Below are positions 1 through 10,300 of a stretch of DNA of 64,000 nucleotides, piece after piece. The notes under the pieces are model-generated. The model ran no database searches, was not told the origin of the DNA, and saw only the letters and a list, made by a program, of their open reading frames with translations. The first letter of the stretch is position 1; each line of letters opens with the position of its first letter. Source of the DNA: Streptomyces akebiae (GTDB lineage: Bacteria > Actinomycetota > Actinomycetes > Streptomycetales > Streptomycetaceae); the NCBI RefSeq assembly GCF_019599145.1, contig NZ_CP080647.1, forward strand, positions 5,394,001-5,458,000, read 5' to 3'. A program made the position numbers and the translations under genes.

Positions 1-1837
1 GGACCTGCGGAGGCTATCCCGATCCCAGCGCAGTTGAGGGCCGAAGTAGAAGAGCCCGCTCCACCTCGTGGAGGTAACTCGTCGGCCGGGTACTGGATAC
101 CACCGCGTCGGGTGTCTGCTCCGCGTGCGGAGGCCATCCGCTGCCGGTCGCCTTCGGCCCAACCGACGTCTGTCCGCTCTGCACTCGCGGAGGTTCCTCG
201 ATGAGGCCGCGGAACTGGGCCATGGTCTACGGGCTTGCTCCGTACCAGCGGAGGTCAGTCGCATGCAGGCGCCCGACGTCCTCCGAAGTACGGCAATTGC
301 TCCGTCCTGCGGAGGTCACCCGTTGTCGCGGACATACGTGTTGAATTGCGCAGCATCTGCTCCGCGCACGGAGGTTGACCGGTTCCGGTGGTGTGGCCGA
401 CACCGGCGCTGGTGGCTGCTCTGCACCCACGGAGGTCACCCGGAATTCAAGCCCACTCAGGGCGGCGTAGGAGAGTCTGCTCCGCACCCGTGGAGGAAGC
501 CCGTGCCAGCGGTGCCGTCTGCGGTGGTGCGCTCGTCCGCTCTGCACCTGCGTGAGGTAACCCAGACAGGACGGCGAAGGAGCCCATCATGGAGGGGTCT
601 GCTCCGCCCCCGCGGAAGTAACCCGTTGCCGTGCATCCCTGCATGGACGCCGACTGATTCTGCTCCGCACGCGCGGAGGTCATCGCACACCAGTTCATGG
701 GTGAGGCGGTCCGGGCCGGCTGTTCCGCACTCGCGGAGGTCCCCGAAAAGAGAGGTGTCCGAGCTCATTGGCTCACCGTCCGTTCCGCACCCGGAGAGGG
801 AACCCGTCCGACGGCGTGATGACGCCCAACGACCGCATGTCCGCTCCGTCGCATTCGCAGAGGTCCCCTGGAAGGTGAGGTCACGCTGCTGCGCTGATCA
901 TCGTCACCTCTGCACCTGCGGAGGTCATCCGGTGGTGGCGATCGCGGCGGACGCGGCCACCCAACTGATCCGCACTCGCGGAGGTCACTCGTCATTGAGC
1001 GTCTCGGACGGTGCGCACCAACCGCCTGCTCCGCACTTGCGGAGGTCACCCGGCTTCGCATCTGGGGCAGGGAGCGTCCTGCACGTCCGCTCCGCACTGC
1101 GGAGGTCACTCCGTACCGCGCGGGGCGGTGCGGACGTAGCCTTCGTCTGCTTCGCGCCCGCGGAGGTCACCCGCCGACCGGCCTCGCCAGTCTGGCCACG
1201 TAGGAGTCCGCCAAGGAGGTCACCCGTCCTGCTCGCTCACGACCTGGTCGTCCGGGATCTGGTCTGCTCCGTAGCCGCAGAGGCCACCGGCGTAGCAGGA
1301 CGGCCGCTCCAACCTCAGGCTGTCCGCTCCGCACCTGCGAAGGCCACCCGTATCTGCCGGCCGTAACCGAGACCACGCACCTATCTGCTCCGCACTCGCG
1401 GAGGTCATCCGTCTTTGCCTGTCTTGCGTTCCAACATTTCCCGGTCCGCTCCGCGCCCGCGGAGGTGACCCGTAGCAGGGGAGCAGGCCGCCTGGGTTCG
1501 GGATGTCTGCTCCGCACTTGCGGAGGTCCTCCGAAGCTCACCGCGTACACCGAGATCCCCAACGAGGATGCTCCGCACTCGCGGAGGTCACCCGTACCAG
1601 GAGTCCAGCGCCAGGTTGGTGGCGACGTCCGCTCCGCCCTTGCGGAAGCCAGCCGAGGAATTCCCAAGTCTTTGGGGCAGGGATTCCGTCTGCTCCGCGC
1701 CTGCGGAGGTCACCCGATGCCGGCTTCGAGACACACTCCGATCGCGTCCTTCGCTCCGCGCTCGCGGAGGTCAACGGGCGATTTGAGATCACGGGTGGAA
1801 GGGCCTCGTGTCTGCTCCGCACGCGGAGGTCACGCGC
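1..1837 (+). CRISPR. Degenerate type I-E-like CRISPR array, leader off the left edge
   Basis: About 31 repeats of roughly 29 nt recur every 60-61 bp, giving spacers near 32 nt; the first is cut by the window edge and the last ends about 1837. The best copies (ending at 1052, 1411, 1594, 1716) share a stem of CTCCGC and GCGGAG with a 4-nt loop, then GTCACCCG. This is the same layout as the Escherichia coli type I-E repeat (5-nt lead, 6-bp stem, 4-nt loop, 8-nt 3' handle), which places the transcribed strand on plus. Almost no two repeats are identical: loops vary (ACTC, ACTT, ACCT, GCCC), some stems are broken, and one (ending about 1226) has lost most of its left half. A further very weak copy may lie near 1870. 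No cas gene is in the window. Long open frames through this region are a by-product of the repeat period and are not called as genes. Array-like nature is clear; activity is doubtful. Confidence 0.75.
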
Positions 1838-2065
1838 GATCCCGGCCGCCGTCGGCGCCGTGCTTGATGAGTCTGCTCGGCGAGTAGAGCCGCGCCAAAC
1901 GGAGCAAATGTACTGGTCAGCAGCCTCTATTGCGTGAGCGATGCGTGAGCGGATGGTGCAGCACGAGCCGTCACGAGGTAGATCGCCCGGGAGCCTGAAC
2001 GCGCTCTGACCTGGTGGTTCCGGATCTCGAAGCACCGTCCGGAATCACCCATCACGCCATGGCCA

Positions 2066-2110
2066 GGACTTTTAATCCATTGGTTGTGGGTTCGAGTCCC
2101 ACAGGGCCTA
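2066..2110 (+). other. tRNA-Lys(UUU) 3' fragment, probable attachment-site scar
   Basis: The stretch starts in the 3' part of an anticodon arm (GGA-CTTTTAA-TCC, anticodon TTT), continues through a variable loop and a perfect T arm (GTGGG, TTCGAGT, CCCAC), and ends in the 3' acceptor half AGGGCCT plus A. No matching 5' acceptor or D arm lies upstream, so it is not a complete tRNA gene. A duplicate of a tRNA 3' end that begins at the anticodon loop is the usual footprint of a site-specific integrative element such as an actinobacterial AICE. No integrase is seen beside it, so it may mark the end of a larger or decayed island. Confidence 0.7.
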
Positions 2111-2144
2111 CGGTTCGCGGGTGGGGGACATCCCCTCTGACCTG

Positions 2145-2275
2145 CTACGCAGCGCCTGAGTCGGCTTCGGTCGGGTCGGGCGCTGCTTCGTTCTCAAGCC
2201 ACTGCGGGCCTGGTTCTCGGCCGCGATCACCTCGTTGAGTCGGTCGCAGGCTTCCGGGACGCTCGGCACTTCCAT
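2145..2275 (-). pseudogene. Possible frameshifted small ORF remnant
   Basis: On the minus strand an ATG at 2275 opens a protein-like stretch (residues EACDRLNEVIAAENQ). In the next frame the sequence goes on as PQWLENEAAPDPTEADSGAA and stops at TAG 2145-2147. The first frame alone runs on as an Arg/Pro-rich tail, which looks like out-of-frame reading. Joining the two frames would give a natural acidic C-terminus, so I read it as a possible frameshifted remnant next to the tRNA scar. No good ribosome binding site is seen and the family is not recognised. It could equally be non-coding. Confidence 0.25.
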
Positions 2276-2310
2276 GCCCGTCCGGCCGACGGGACCGGCG
2301 CGAGCCGAAC

Positions 2311-2356
2311 AGCAGTGGGGGTTCTGCCGGCGCGCGCCGGCAGAACCCCCACTGCT
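2311..2356. terminator. 46-bp perfect palindrome, probable bidirectional terminator
   Basis: Arms of 22 nt starting AGCAGTGGGGGTTCTGCC meet almost without a loop at a GCGCGC centre; the entire 46 bp are self-complementary. It lies 38 bp past the stop of the minus-strand gene ending at 2394, so it fits a Rho-independent-type terminator for that gene, although there is no clear U-run as is common in Streptomyces. Confidence 0.6.
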
Positions 2357-2393
2357 TGCCGTGCCGTTCTCGGCGCGGCGGGCCGCCTGTGGG

Positions 2394-2753
2394 TCAGTGG
2401 TCGGAGTAGCTGAAGTCGCCCATGGTCCAGGCACTGACCTCCTCGATCGCAACGCGGTACATCCCGCCGGTCTCCGGGATCCCGACCGTGCCCTGCAGGA
2501 TCCGGGCGACATGGAAGTGCAGGTGCGTGGGTGGCCCGTCCTTCTTCGCGGGGGTGTCGAAGACGGCGGAGAACTCGCTGAGGTGGGCGGAGTCCGTCAG
2601 TACCTCCGACACCCTCTGCCTCCACACGGCTTCGGGAGCCAGGCGACCGGTGATGACGGCACCCCCGGTGACCACGGTCAGCGACATCTGGTTGCTGTGC
2701 CCGGACTCCACAAGGGCGGCGATGTCAACGATCAGCTCGTCAGGCTTCGGCAT
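2394..2753 (-). CDS. Small hypothetical protein, distant GvpU-like resemblance
   Basis: This 119-residue protein opens MPKPDELIVDIAALVESGH and continues with a strand-turn-strand segment (MSLTVVTGGAVITGRL) followed by an amphipathic helix (EAVWRQRVSEVL) and a second strand-rich half ending TMGDFSYSDH. The order of an N-terminal helix, a 'LTVxxGGxxxxGxL' segment and a following helix recalls the gas-vesicle accessory protein GvpU family, but no gas-vesicle genes are nearby and the match is by eye only. I chose the ATG at 2753 because the longer upstream frame is Arg/Pro-rich and runs through the palindrome at 2832-2875. It stands alone between two strong hairpins. Confidence 0.6.
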   Translation of the reverse strand: MPKPDELIVDIAALVESGHSNQMSLTVVTGGAVITGRLAPEAVWRQRVSEVLTDSAHLSEFSAVFDTPAKKDGPPTHLHFHVARILQGTVGIPETGGMYRVAIEEVSAWTMGDFSYSDH

Positions 2754-2831
2754 GGCACCGGATTCTATGCACCGTCCCGTGCGGGCGGCTCGGGCGGCTG
2801 CGCTGCCGGCAAGACGGGCGCATGCGGTCCT

Positions 2832-2875
2832 GCCGCCGTAGGCCCCCGCGGGTGACCGCGGGGGCCTACGGCGGC
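2832..2875. terminator. 20-bp stem hairpin upstream of the small gene
   Basis: Arms GCCGCCGTAGGCCCCCGCGG and its exact complement are separated by GTGA. The hairpin lies about 80 bp upstream of the minus-strand start at 2753, so it would insulate that gene from minus-strand transcription coming from the right or end plus-strand transcripts. No downstream gene explains it otherwise. Confidence 0.55.
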
Positions 2876-3459
2876 GCGGGCCGGACGGTCGGCCAAGGGC
2901 CCGCCGAACCCCCGCTGCCGCGGCTGTGGGGCTCACCCGTGCGCCGGACCTGCGCTGCGGACGGTCCCAGGTGTGCGCAGACCCCCGAGAGGGATACCTC
3001 ATCACCTGGTGCTCCAAAATCTATGCTCGCTGGAGTAGACATTGGGGACTTGGTTCATTAACGTTTCTCTCGTAGCCGAGATCGAGAGAGCCCCGGCAGA
3101 CACGAACTGCCGGGCAGCAGTACACGCATGACGGTGCGGTGGTGGAGTTTCGGAGCCAGGTTGTTGTACGACGGCGACGGGACTGACGACCGGACCGGGT
3201 GGCCTGCGGTGATGAGGGGCCGCCGTACGCAGTCCCCGTTTGGTAAGAAATTGGTTCAAGGCAAGAACGGAGGAGTCGAGCGCCATCAGGATCGCCCGGG
3301 CCGGAGATATGAGCTCGGGTACCGCAGGACATCGATAGGCAGGTGGTCTCCGGTCACGCATCTGCGATCCCCGCACCCCCGTCGGCGTATCGGGCGGCTG
3401 TGCGGAAGTAGAAGGCCGACGCAGTACTAAGGTCGGCAGATGGTGTTTGCAGTTCCTTC
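2876..3459. other. Gene-poor stretch with hairpins before the MerR gene
   Basis: No convincing gene is seen. The stretch is less GC-rich around 3020-3080. Two local hairpins are visible: CTCTCG paired with CGAGAG (about 3065-3093) and CGGCAG with CTGCCG (about 3096-3115). An AT-rich segment near 3240-3265 follows. The frames through it lack Streptomyces third-position GC bias. It could be a long structured leader or a small RNA upstream of the MerR-type gene, but no known family is recognised. Confidence 0.35.
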
Positions 3460-3491
3460 GGGGCCTTGGTGCCGTACGGCACCAAGGCCCC
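3460..3491. promoter_or_regulatory. 32-bp perfect palindrome just before the MerR gene
   Basis: GGGGCCTTGGTGCCGT is followed directly by its exact complement. It ends about 25 bp before the MerR-type start codon at 3517 and just upstream of its ribosome binding site. It may be a terminator or attenuator of the leader, or an operator for the dimeric regulator encoded next to it. Confidence 0.45.
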
Positions 3492-3516
3492 TCGACGCGT
3501 TCCACAGAGAGGTGAG

Positions 3517-3855
3517 ATGACAGCAGACGAGTCGCTAGGACGTCTCGATGACGACGATTACCCCGCCTACACGATGGGCCGGGCCGCCGAGTTGCTCGGT
3601 ACCACTCCCGGCTTCCTCCGGGCCATCGGCGAAGCGCGACTGATCACACCATTGCGCTCCGGGGGAGGACACCGCCGCTACTCCCGCTACCAGCTTCGTA
3701 TCGCGGCACGCGCGCGTGAACTCGTCGACCAGGGCACCCCGATCGAGGCCGCATGCCGGATCATCATCCTCGAGGACCAGCTCGAAGAAGCCCAGCGCAT
3801 CAACGCCGAATACCGCCGTGCCGACGAATCGTCCGATCCACCGGCCGACGCTTGA
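3517..3855 (+). CDS. MerR-type helix-turn-helix regulator
   Basis: This 112-residue protein has an N-terminal winged helix-turn-helix of MerR type: YTMGRAAELLGTTPGFLRAI (about residues 15-34), then LITPLRSGGGHRRYSRYQL, the wing with the typical G-GHRRYS motif. A short predicted coiled coil (ILEDQLEEAQRINAEYRR) near residues 82-99 would dimerise it. No effector domain is present, so it is a small regulator, longer than BldC. The start at 3517 is set by the AGAGAGGTGAG ribosome binding site. A perfect 32-bp palindrome lies just upstream. The gene is monocistronic, being followed by a 9-bp tandem repeat and then the RHS toxin on the same strand. Similar small MerR proteins are common in Streptomyces; the target is unknown. 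Confidence 0.85.
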   Translation: MTADESLGRLDDDDYPAYTMGRAAELLGTTPGFLRAIGEARLITPLRSGGGHRRYSRYQLRIAARARELVDQGTPIEAACRIIILEDQLEEAQRINAEYRRADESSDPPADA

Positions 3856-3936
3856 GGTGAGCGGGCCCGTCGGTATCCGCGGGCCCTCACGCGCGCACAT
3901 GGCAGGGATGCGTGACACGCGGGGATGGTTCTCGGG

Positions 3937-4035
3937 TCCGAACGGTCCGAACGGTCCGAACGGCCCGAACGGCCCGAACGGCCCGAACGGCCCGAACAGT
4001 CCGAACAGTCCGAACAGTCCGAACAGTCCGAACGG
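3937..4035. repeat. 11-copy 9-bp tandem repeat
   Basis: Eleven head-to-tail 9-bp units run without interruption. They are TCCGAACGG (3 copies), CCCGAACGG (3), a CCCGAACAG junction unit, TCCGAACAG (3) and a final TCCGAACGG. The block structure (two internal variants grouped together) suggests slippage or unequal exchange. All frames are open on both strands (for example NGP or FGP repeats), but no start, ribosome binding site or flanking protein-like sequence supports translation. Confidence 0.85.
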
Positions 4036-4338
4036 TTCTCCGGGCACTTCGCCCGCCTCCAGCCCCGGTCGTGATCGGGCCGCGAGTGCGGCACCGTCGA
4101 CGGGCCGCGCGCACGCAGCAGAGCGGAGATCCCCCGGCCGCCGCGCACCGTGGCGGTCGCCCGCCGCCCATACTCCATCGCTCCGCGGGTGTGTTCCTGC
4201 CGTACCCGCCCAAGGCGTTTTCGTTCGGATGGCGCACACCGCGCCAGGATGTCACGCTATGTAATTCCCTATTGTCTGACTGTAATGATCAGGTCCGTGG
4301 GTCGCCTCGGGATTCCCTCCCGTGCATGGAGCTGACGC
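4036..4338. other. Intergenic region, likely RHS promoter
   Basis: No gene is seen. The first two thirds are GC-rich and featureless. Positions 4252-4300 are AT-rich for this genome (GTCACGCTATGTAATTCCC and then CTGACTGTAATGATCAGG) and are the likely promoter area of the RHS toxin gene. GGAG at 4328-4331 is its ribosome binding site. Confidence 0.35.
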
Positions 4339-7300
4339 ATGCCCCGCAGCCGGTTCCCCTTTGTCCTCCTCGTCATCGGCTCCGTCCTGGCGACCCTGTT
4401 GGGTGCGCAAGCCCCGGCCCGGTCGGACGGCTCGGACGGAGGTGGGTCGGGGACGGGCGTACCCGCTCCGGCGTGGCGGGGGGAACCCGGACGGCATCCG
4501 GGTGGGCTGCTCCCGTCCCCGGAGCCGTTGCCCCACCGGCGGCCTCCCGCCTCGGGCAAGAGGGACGCCTCCACGGGCCGGGCGAACGAGCAACCGCCGC
4601 GCGGAGCGACCTACTTCGCGCCCGCCACGCCACAGCGGTGGAGCCCCGGCGAAGGAGCCGAGGTCCGGGTCACGGTGACGGACACGAGCCAACAGCCCTG
4701 GCGGGCGCGGGACATCGCCCTCGGGGTGCGGTGGTACCGGCCGGACGGCTCGGAGTACGCGTACCGGCGGGGCGAGCGACCCGCCGATCACCTGGCCGCG
4801 CTTCCCCGGGACCTGGCCCCGGGTGAGTCCGCCGAGGTCCGGGCCGCCGTACGAGCGCCGGCTCTGCCCCGCTCCGGGCCGGCCCGCTCGTCACTCCTCC
4901 TCGCCTGGGACCTGTACGACCGGCGCAGTCGGGTCTGGCTCTCGGATGCCGAGCCTCCCGGCGGCCCGGTGCGCCAGGCACGGGAGCGGGTCGTCGTCGA
5001 GCGTCCCGTCTCCGACCGGCTGGGGCTGGAGCGGTTCTACCAGTACACGCGCGCCGAAGCCGGTGTCGGTGCCGGGATCGCCGTCAACGCGGCCGGTGGA
5101 AACGCGGCGACGAGCTGGAACCTGTTCGCCCACCCGAGCCTCGGCCCCGCCGCCTTCCTGCGTCTGACCCACAACACCCAGGACGCCTCCGACACCGTCG
5201 CCGGGCCCGGCTGGTCCGTGTCGGCGTCCACGCTCACCCGCCTCGGGTCACCGCTGCACTTCGGGAGCGGTCTGCCCAGCGTGCCGGGCTTCCCGAAGTC
5301 CGTACACCTGATCGACGGTGACGGCACGGGGCACACGTTCCGCCTCGACCGACACGGCAGCGCCGACTCCCGCGCCTGGGACTACGCCCACCCGGCGGGC
5401 GTTCACTTCCACCTTCAGCGCACCCGTGGCGCTCCGGACCGGCGCTGGGTGTTCACCCGGCCCGACCGTACCCAGTTCATCTTCTCCGCGCGGGGACGGC
5501 CGACGGCCGTCGTCGACCGCAACGGCAACACCCTCCGGTTCCACTACGGGGGCGGGGACGGGTTCCTGGTGGCCCCCGTGCTGCGCCGTGTGACCGACGC
5601 GTCCGGGCGCCGGGTCCTGACCCTGCAGTACGGCGACAGCGGCGCGGCGGCACGGCGGCTGGTGGCCGTCACCGACGTGCACGGCCGGCGGGTGGAGTTC
5701 TCGTACGGCAGGGGCGGGTTGCTGCGCGAGGTCACGGATGCCGCCGGTTCGGGCGTGGCCCGGTCCCTGGCCTTCGACTACGACCGGTCCTCCGACGGCA
5801 CCCCGCGCCTGACCGCGGTCACGGACCCGAAGGGCGGGCGCACGCGCCTCGGTTACGAGGGGACGCGCGGACACGCCGGCCCGCGCACCACGGCTGCGGC
5901 TCACGGGCGTGTCACGACGATCACCGACCGCCTGGGCGGTGTCACCCACCTCGACCAAGGCCCCGGGGGACATCTCGGCCGGGGTGCGAAGGGGCACCTC
6001 GACCGGGGCGCGAAGGGCCGCTGGACCACCGTCACCGATGCCACCGGTGAGCGCACCGCCTTCCGTCTCGACGGCTTCGGTCGTGCCGTGGAGTCCCGCA
6101 ACGCCAAGGGCGAGACGACGAGGCTGGCCTGGGACGCCGACAACAACGTCCGCCGCCTGGAGGAGCCGGGCGGAGCGGTGACGACCTGGCGCTACGACCC
6201 GCGCACCGGCTACCCACTCGAAATCACCGGCCCGTTGGAGAACGCCAAGGACCCCGAGGACCGGGCCTCCACCGGCCTGACCTACCGCACCGCGCTGCGC
6301 GGCCATGTCGCCGACCTGGTGGAGAAGGTCTCGCCGGAGGGCCGCCGTTGGACGTTCGGTGTCGACGGGTACGGCAACGTCGTCTCGGTGACCGACCCGC
6401 GGGGCAACACGGGCGAGGCCGCCGGGAAGGCGAAGGAGACCGTGGGCCCGCGCAGGGCGCCGTACACCTCGTACAACGTCTACGACGACCGCGGACGCCT
6501 GCTGGAGAGCACCGACCCGCGCGGCCACTCCACCCGCTTCGCGGACCACGGTCCCACCGGCCACCCGGCACGGGCGACCGACGCCCTGGGGCACGAGACC
6601 CGTTTCCGTTACGACGCCGTGGGCGCCGTCACGGCCGTCACCGACGCCAAGGGGCGCACCAGCCGCTACGAGTACGACCTGTTGGGCCGCCCGCTCGGCG
6701 CGGTGCTGCCGCGTGACCTCCAAGCCGAGGACGAGGGCAGGCGATGGATCCGGGTTCCCGCGCCCGCGTACGACGCCAACGACAACGTCGTCCGCGCCAC
6801 CGACCCCAACGACGCGGTCACGACGGCCACTTACAACGCCGCCGACCGACTGCTCAGCGTCACCGACCCCCGTGACACCCCCGACGGCCCCGAGCGCACC
6901 ACCCGCTACGCCTACGACCGCGTGGGCAACCGCGTCGCCGCGACCACTCCGCGCGGTCACCGCAGCGTCTTCCTCTACGACGAACTGCACCGCCTGATCG
7001 AGACCACGGATCCGCTGCGGGGCCGTACGACCTATGTGTACGACGGCGCCGGCAACGTCGCGTCGGTGACCCGTCCCCGCACGAACGCCGAGGCCGAGCC
7101 GGTCACCGGCGGCCGTGCCCGGGTCCGCCCACCCGTCCCCGACCAGCGGTTCACGTACGACCTGGCGCACCAGATCAGCGCCGTCACCGACGCCGAGGGC
7201 AACGCGGTGCGCAACGGCTACGACCGCGACGGCCATCTGATCTCCGTCACCGACCAGTGCGGGGCGACGACGAGGACCCGGCTGGACGCGGCCGGCGCAC

Positions 7301-10300
7301 CCGTGGAGATCCGGGCCCCGCACCGCCTGGGCGACGAGCGCCGCTTCGACTGCTCCTGTCCGCAAGGACAGAACTGCGAGCTGCCGGAGGAGCGGATCAC
7401 GTACCGGACGACGCGCTACGAGTACGACGAGGCCGGCAACCGGACGAAGATCTTCACGCCTCGCTCGGTCGCGGAGGACGACGAGAACCTGGCGCAGAAG
7501 ACGGTCTACGACCCCCTGAACCGGGTCTCCGAACAGATCCTGCCGCACGACCCGAAGAACCCCGATCTCAAGGACCCGCAGCACGTCACGAACGTCTACG
7601 ACGAGGTGGGGCAGCTGACCGAGGTGCACACGCCGCCCTCCGGCAAGTCCACCGACCGGAGCGTGACCCGCTACACCTACTTCGACGACGGCCTGCTCCG
7701 CCGCAGCACCGACCCCTGGCAGATCCGTACCGACTACGCCTACGACCCGGTGGGCAACCAGCTCAGCCGCACCCTCACCGGTGACGGCGGCGGCGCGAAC
7801 CGCACGATGAGCTGGGAGTACTACCCGGACGGCAAGCTGAAGCAGCACCGCGACTCCGGCACCCCGGCGAGCCGCGAGACCGTGCTCACCGACAACTCCG
7901 ACGCGGGCCGCACGACCCCGACCGGCCGGTGGACGCTGGAGAAGGCCGACCCCGACGAGAACCCGGACGTCTTCGGCGCGAACTACCACGCGCACCCCGC
8001 CGAGGACCGCTCGGCCACCTTCGCCTGGAACCTCGCCGTACCGAGCGACGGCACGTACCGGGTGCTGGCCCGCTGGCCCCACCACGACCGGGACGGGAAG
8101 CGGGGAGGGCGGGGGGAGTTCGCGATCCCGCACGAGGACGGCCGTAGGACGACTGTCGCCGTGGATCAGAGCACCGCCTCCGGTGGTGCGGAGGGTGGGG
8201 GCGGGTGGCGGGAGTTGGGCCGCTTCACGTTCAAGGCGGGCGAGGAGTACGCGGTCACGCTGTCGGGCGCGGAGGAGACCGCGGGGCGGCTGGTGCTCGC
8301 CGACGCGGTGGAGCTGGTGAGGGCGGAGACCGAGCCCGGAGCGAAGCGCGAGGCCGATGCCGGGGACGCGCGGGAGTACCACTACGCCTATGACCCCGAC
8401 GGCCTGGTCACGCGTATCGCCGAGGGCCCGGAGCCGGAGCCGTCCCGCACGTGGACCGTCACCAACGACCCGCTGGGCCGACCGTCCACGGTGGAGGAAC
8501 GCGCGCGGGGCGACGAGACACCACGCACGGCCCAGTTCACGTACGACCCGGACGGCAACCTCACCGACCACCGGGTGACGGCGGCGGGCCGCGACCCGGA
8601 GAGCTCCCACTACACGTACAACACGTTGGGCCTGCTCTCGGAGGCGCTGACCAAGGGCCCTTCGACGGACGGCGACGAGAAGAAGACGACGTTCACGTGG
8701 TGGCCGACGGGCCGCGTCAACCGCCAGACCAAGGACAACGGCAACACCGTCGACCACTGGCACTACCTCGACGGCGCGTTGGCGGTGCAGGAGGAGAAGA
8801 AGGACGAGGGCGGCGGGGCGCTGGTCTCCCGCCACGAGATCGACTACGACCCCGACGGCAACCGCACCCGCGACGCCTCACTGAAGATGGACGCCGACGA
8901 CCACGGGCGCACGCTGGACACGGTGGCGACGTACACGTACGACGCGCGCAACCGCAGCACCGAGGTCAAGAAGGTGGACGGGAACGGCGGCCCGGACCGC
9001 ACCGAGACCTACCGCTACGACCAGAACAACAACGTCGTGGAGCAGGAGGTCGGTGGGGTCAAGTCCGTCTTCGACTTCGACCGGGACCGACTCCTGTCGT
9101 CGACCGCCGGGGGCGTCGAATCCTCCTACCTGTACGACGTGTACGGCCGCCTCTCCCAGGTCACGACCGGTGGCGACCCAGCCCAGAAGAACGTCTACGA
9201 CGGCTTCGACCGCCTGATCGAACACCGCACGCCGAAGACGCGAGGTGGCCCGACCTCCTTCATCACCCGTCACACGTACGACGCCTTCGACCGCCGTACG
9301 AGCACGACCACGGACGCGGGAGGCGCCGACAAGGAACGGACGACCGACTTCCATTACTTGGGACTGGGTGAGCAACTCCTCACGGAGGAGAAGGACGGCA
9401 AGCTCAGCAAGACGTACCAGTACGGCCCGGCGGGCGAACGGCTCTCCCAGGTCACCTTCGACACGGAGGGCACGAAGGACCCCGACACGGTCTTCTTCGG
9501 CTACGGCCCCCACAACGACGTCGAGCACGTCACGGACGACAGCGGCGACACGAAGGCGACGTACGGGTACACGGCGTACGGGCAGGCGGACGAGAAGTCC
9601 TTCACGGGCATCGACAAGCCGTCCTCGGCCGACCCCGCCTCCGAGCCCTTCAACTTCTACCGCTTCAACTCCCGCCGCTGGGACGGTGGTTCGGGCACCT
9701 ACGACATGGGCTTCCGGGACTACAACCCGGGCCTGAACCAGTTCCTGTCCCGGGACATGTACAACGGCGCCCTGTCCGACCTGAACCTGACGACGGACCC
9801 CTGGACCCAGAACCGCTACGGCTTCGCCGGCGGCAACCCGATCAGCAACGTGGAGCTGGACGGCCACCTGTTCGGCATGTCGTGGAGCGAGATCGCGCAC
9901 ACGGTGCTGGACGTGGTGGGCATGGTCCCGGTGGTGGGCGAGATCGCCGACGTCGCCAACGGGGTGCTGTATCTGGCGGAGGGCAACTACGTCGAGGCGG
10001 GGCTGTCCCTCTCCTCCGCGATCCCGGTGGTGGGGAACGCGATCGGCGCGGCGCGGATGGCCCGTAAGGCGGGCAAGTACGCCGACGAGGCGTTGGACGG
10101 GGGCGCGGCGCTCAACAAGGCGAACAAGACGGATGGCTCGGTGCCGGACACCCCGTCCCAGTCCCGTACCGGCACCACGGAACCGACCCCGCAGACACAC
10201 GGCTCGCCGGAGACCTCGTTCGGCCCCACCTGCCGCCGTTCCAGCTTCGCACCCAGTACCCGTGTCCTGATGTCCGACGGCACCGCCAAGCCGATCGAGG

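Noticed and set aside
68..1366. Long open frame of 432 codons through the first 1.4 kb
   Set aside because: It follows the 61-bp CRISPR-like period, has no ribosome binding site, and its product is Arg/Pro-rich repeats of the CRISPR repeat in rotating frames.
2394..2753. Gas-vesicle gene cluster
   Set aside because: The small protein resembles GvpU only by general layout, and no gvpA, gvpF or related gene is nearby.
3535..4239. Minus-strand frame with FGP/FGL repeats
   Set aside because: It is antisense to the MerR gene and consists mainly of the 9-bp repeat; no start signal or protein-like sequence.
1..4300. Complete integrative element or prophage
   Set aside because: Only a tRNA fragment and a possible ORF remnant are seen; no integrase, replication or transfer gene is present in the visible part.
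5248..8835. 1195-codon minus-strand frame inside the RHS gene
   Set aside because: Antisense shadow caused by high GC at third positions; Val/Arg/Gly-rich without domains, while the plus strand has a clear RHS protein.
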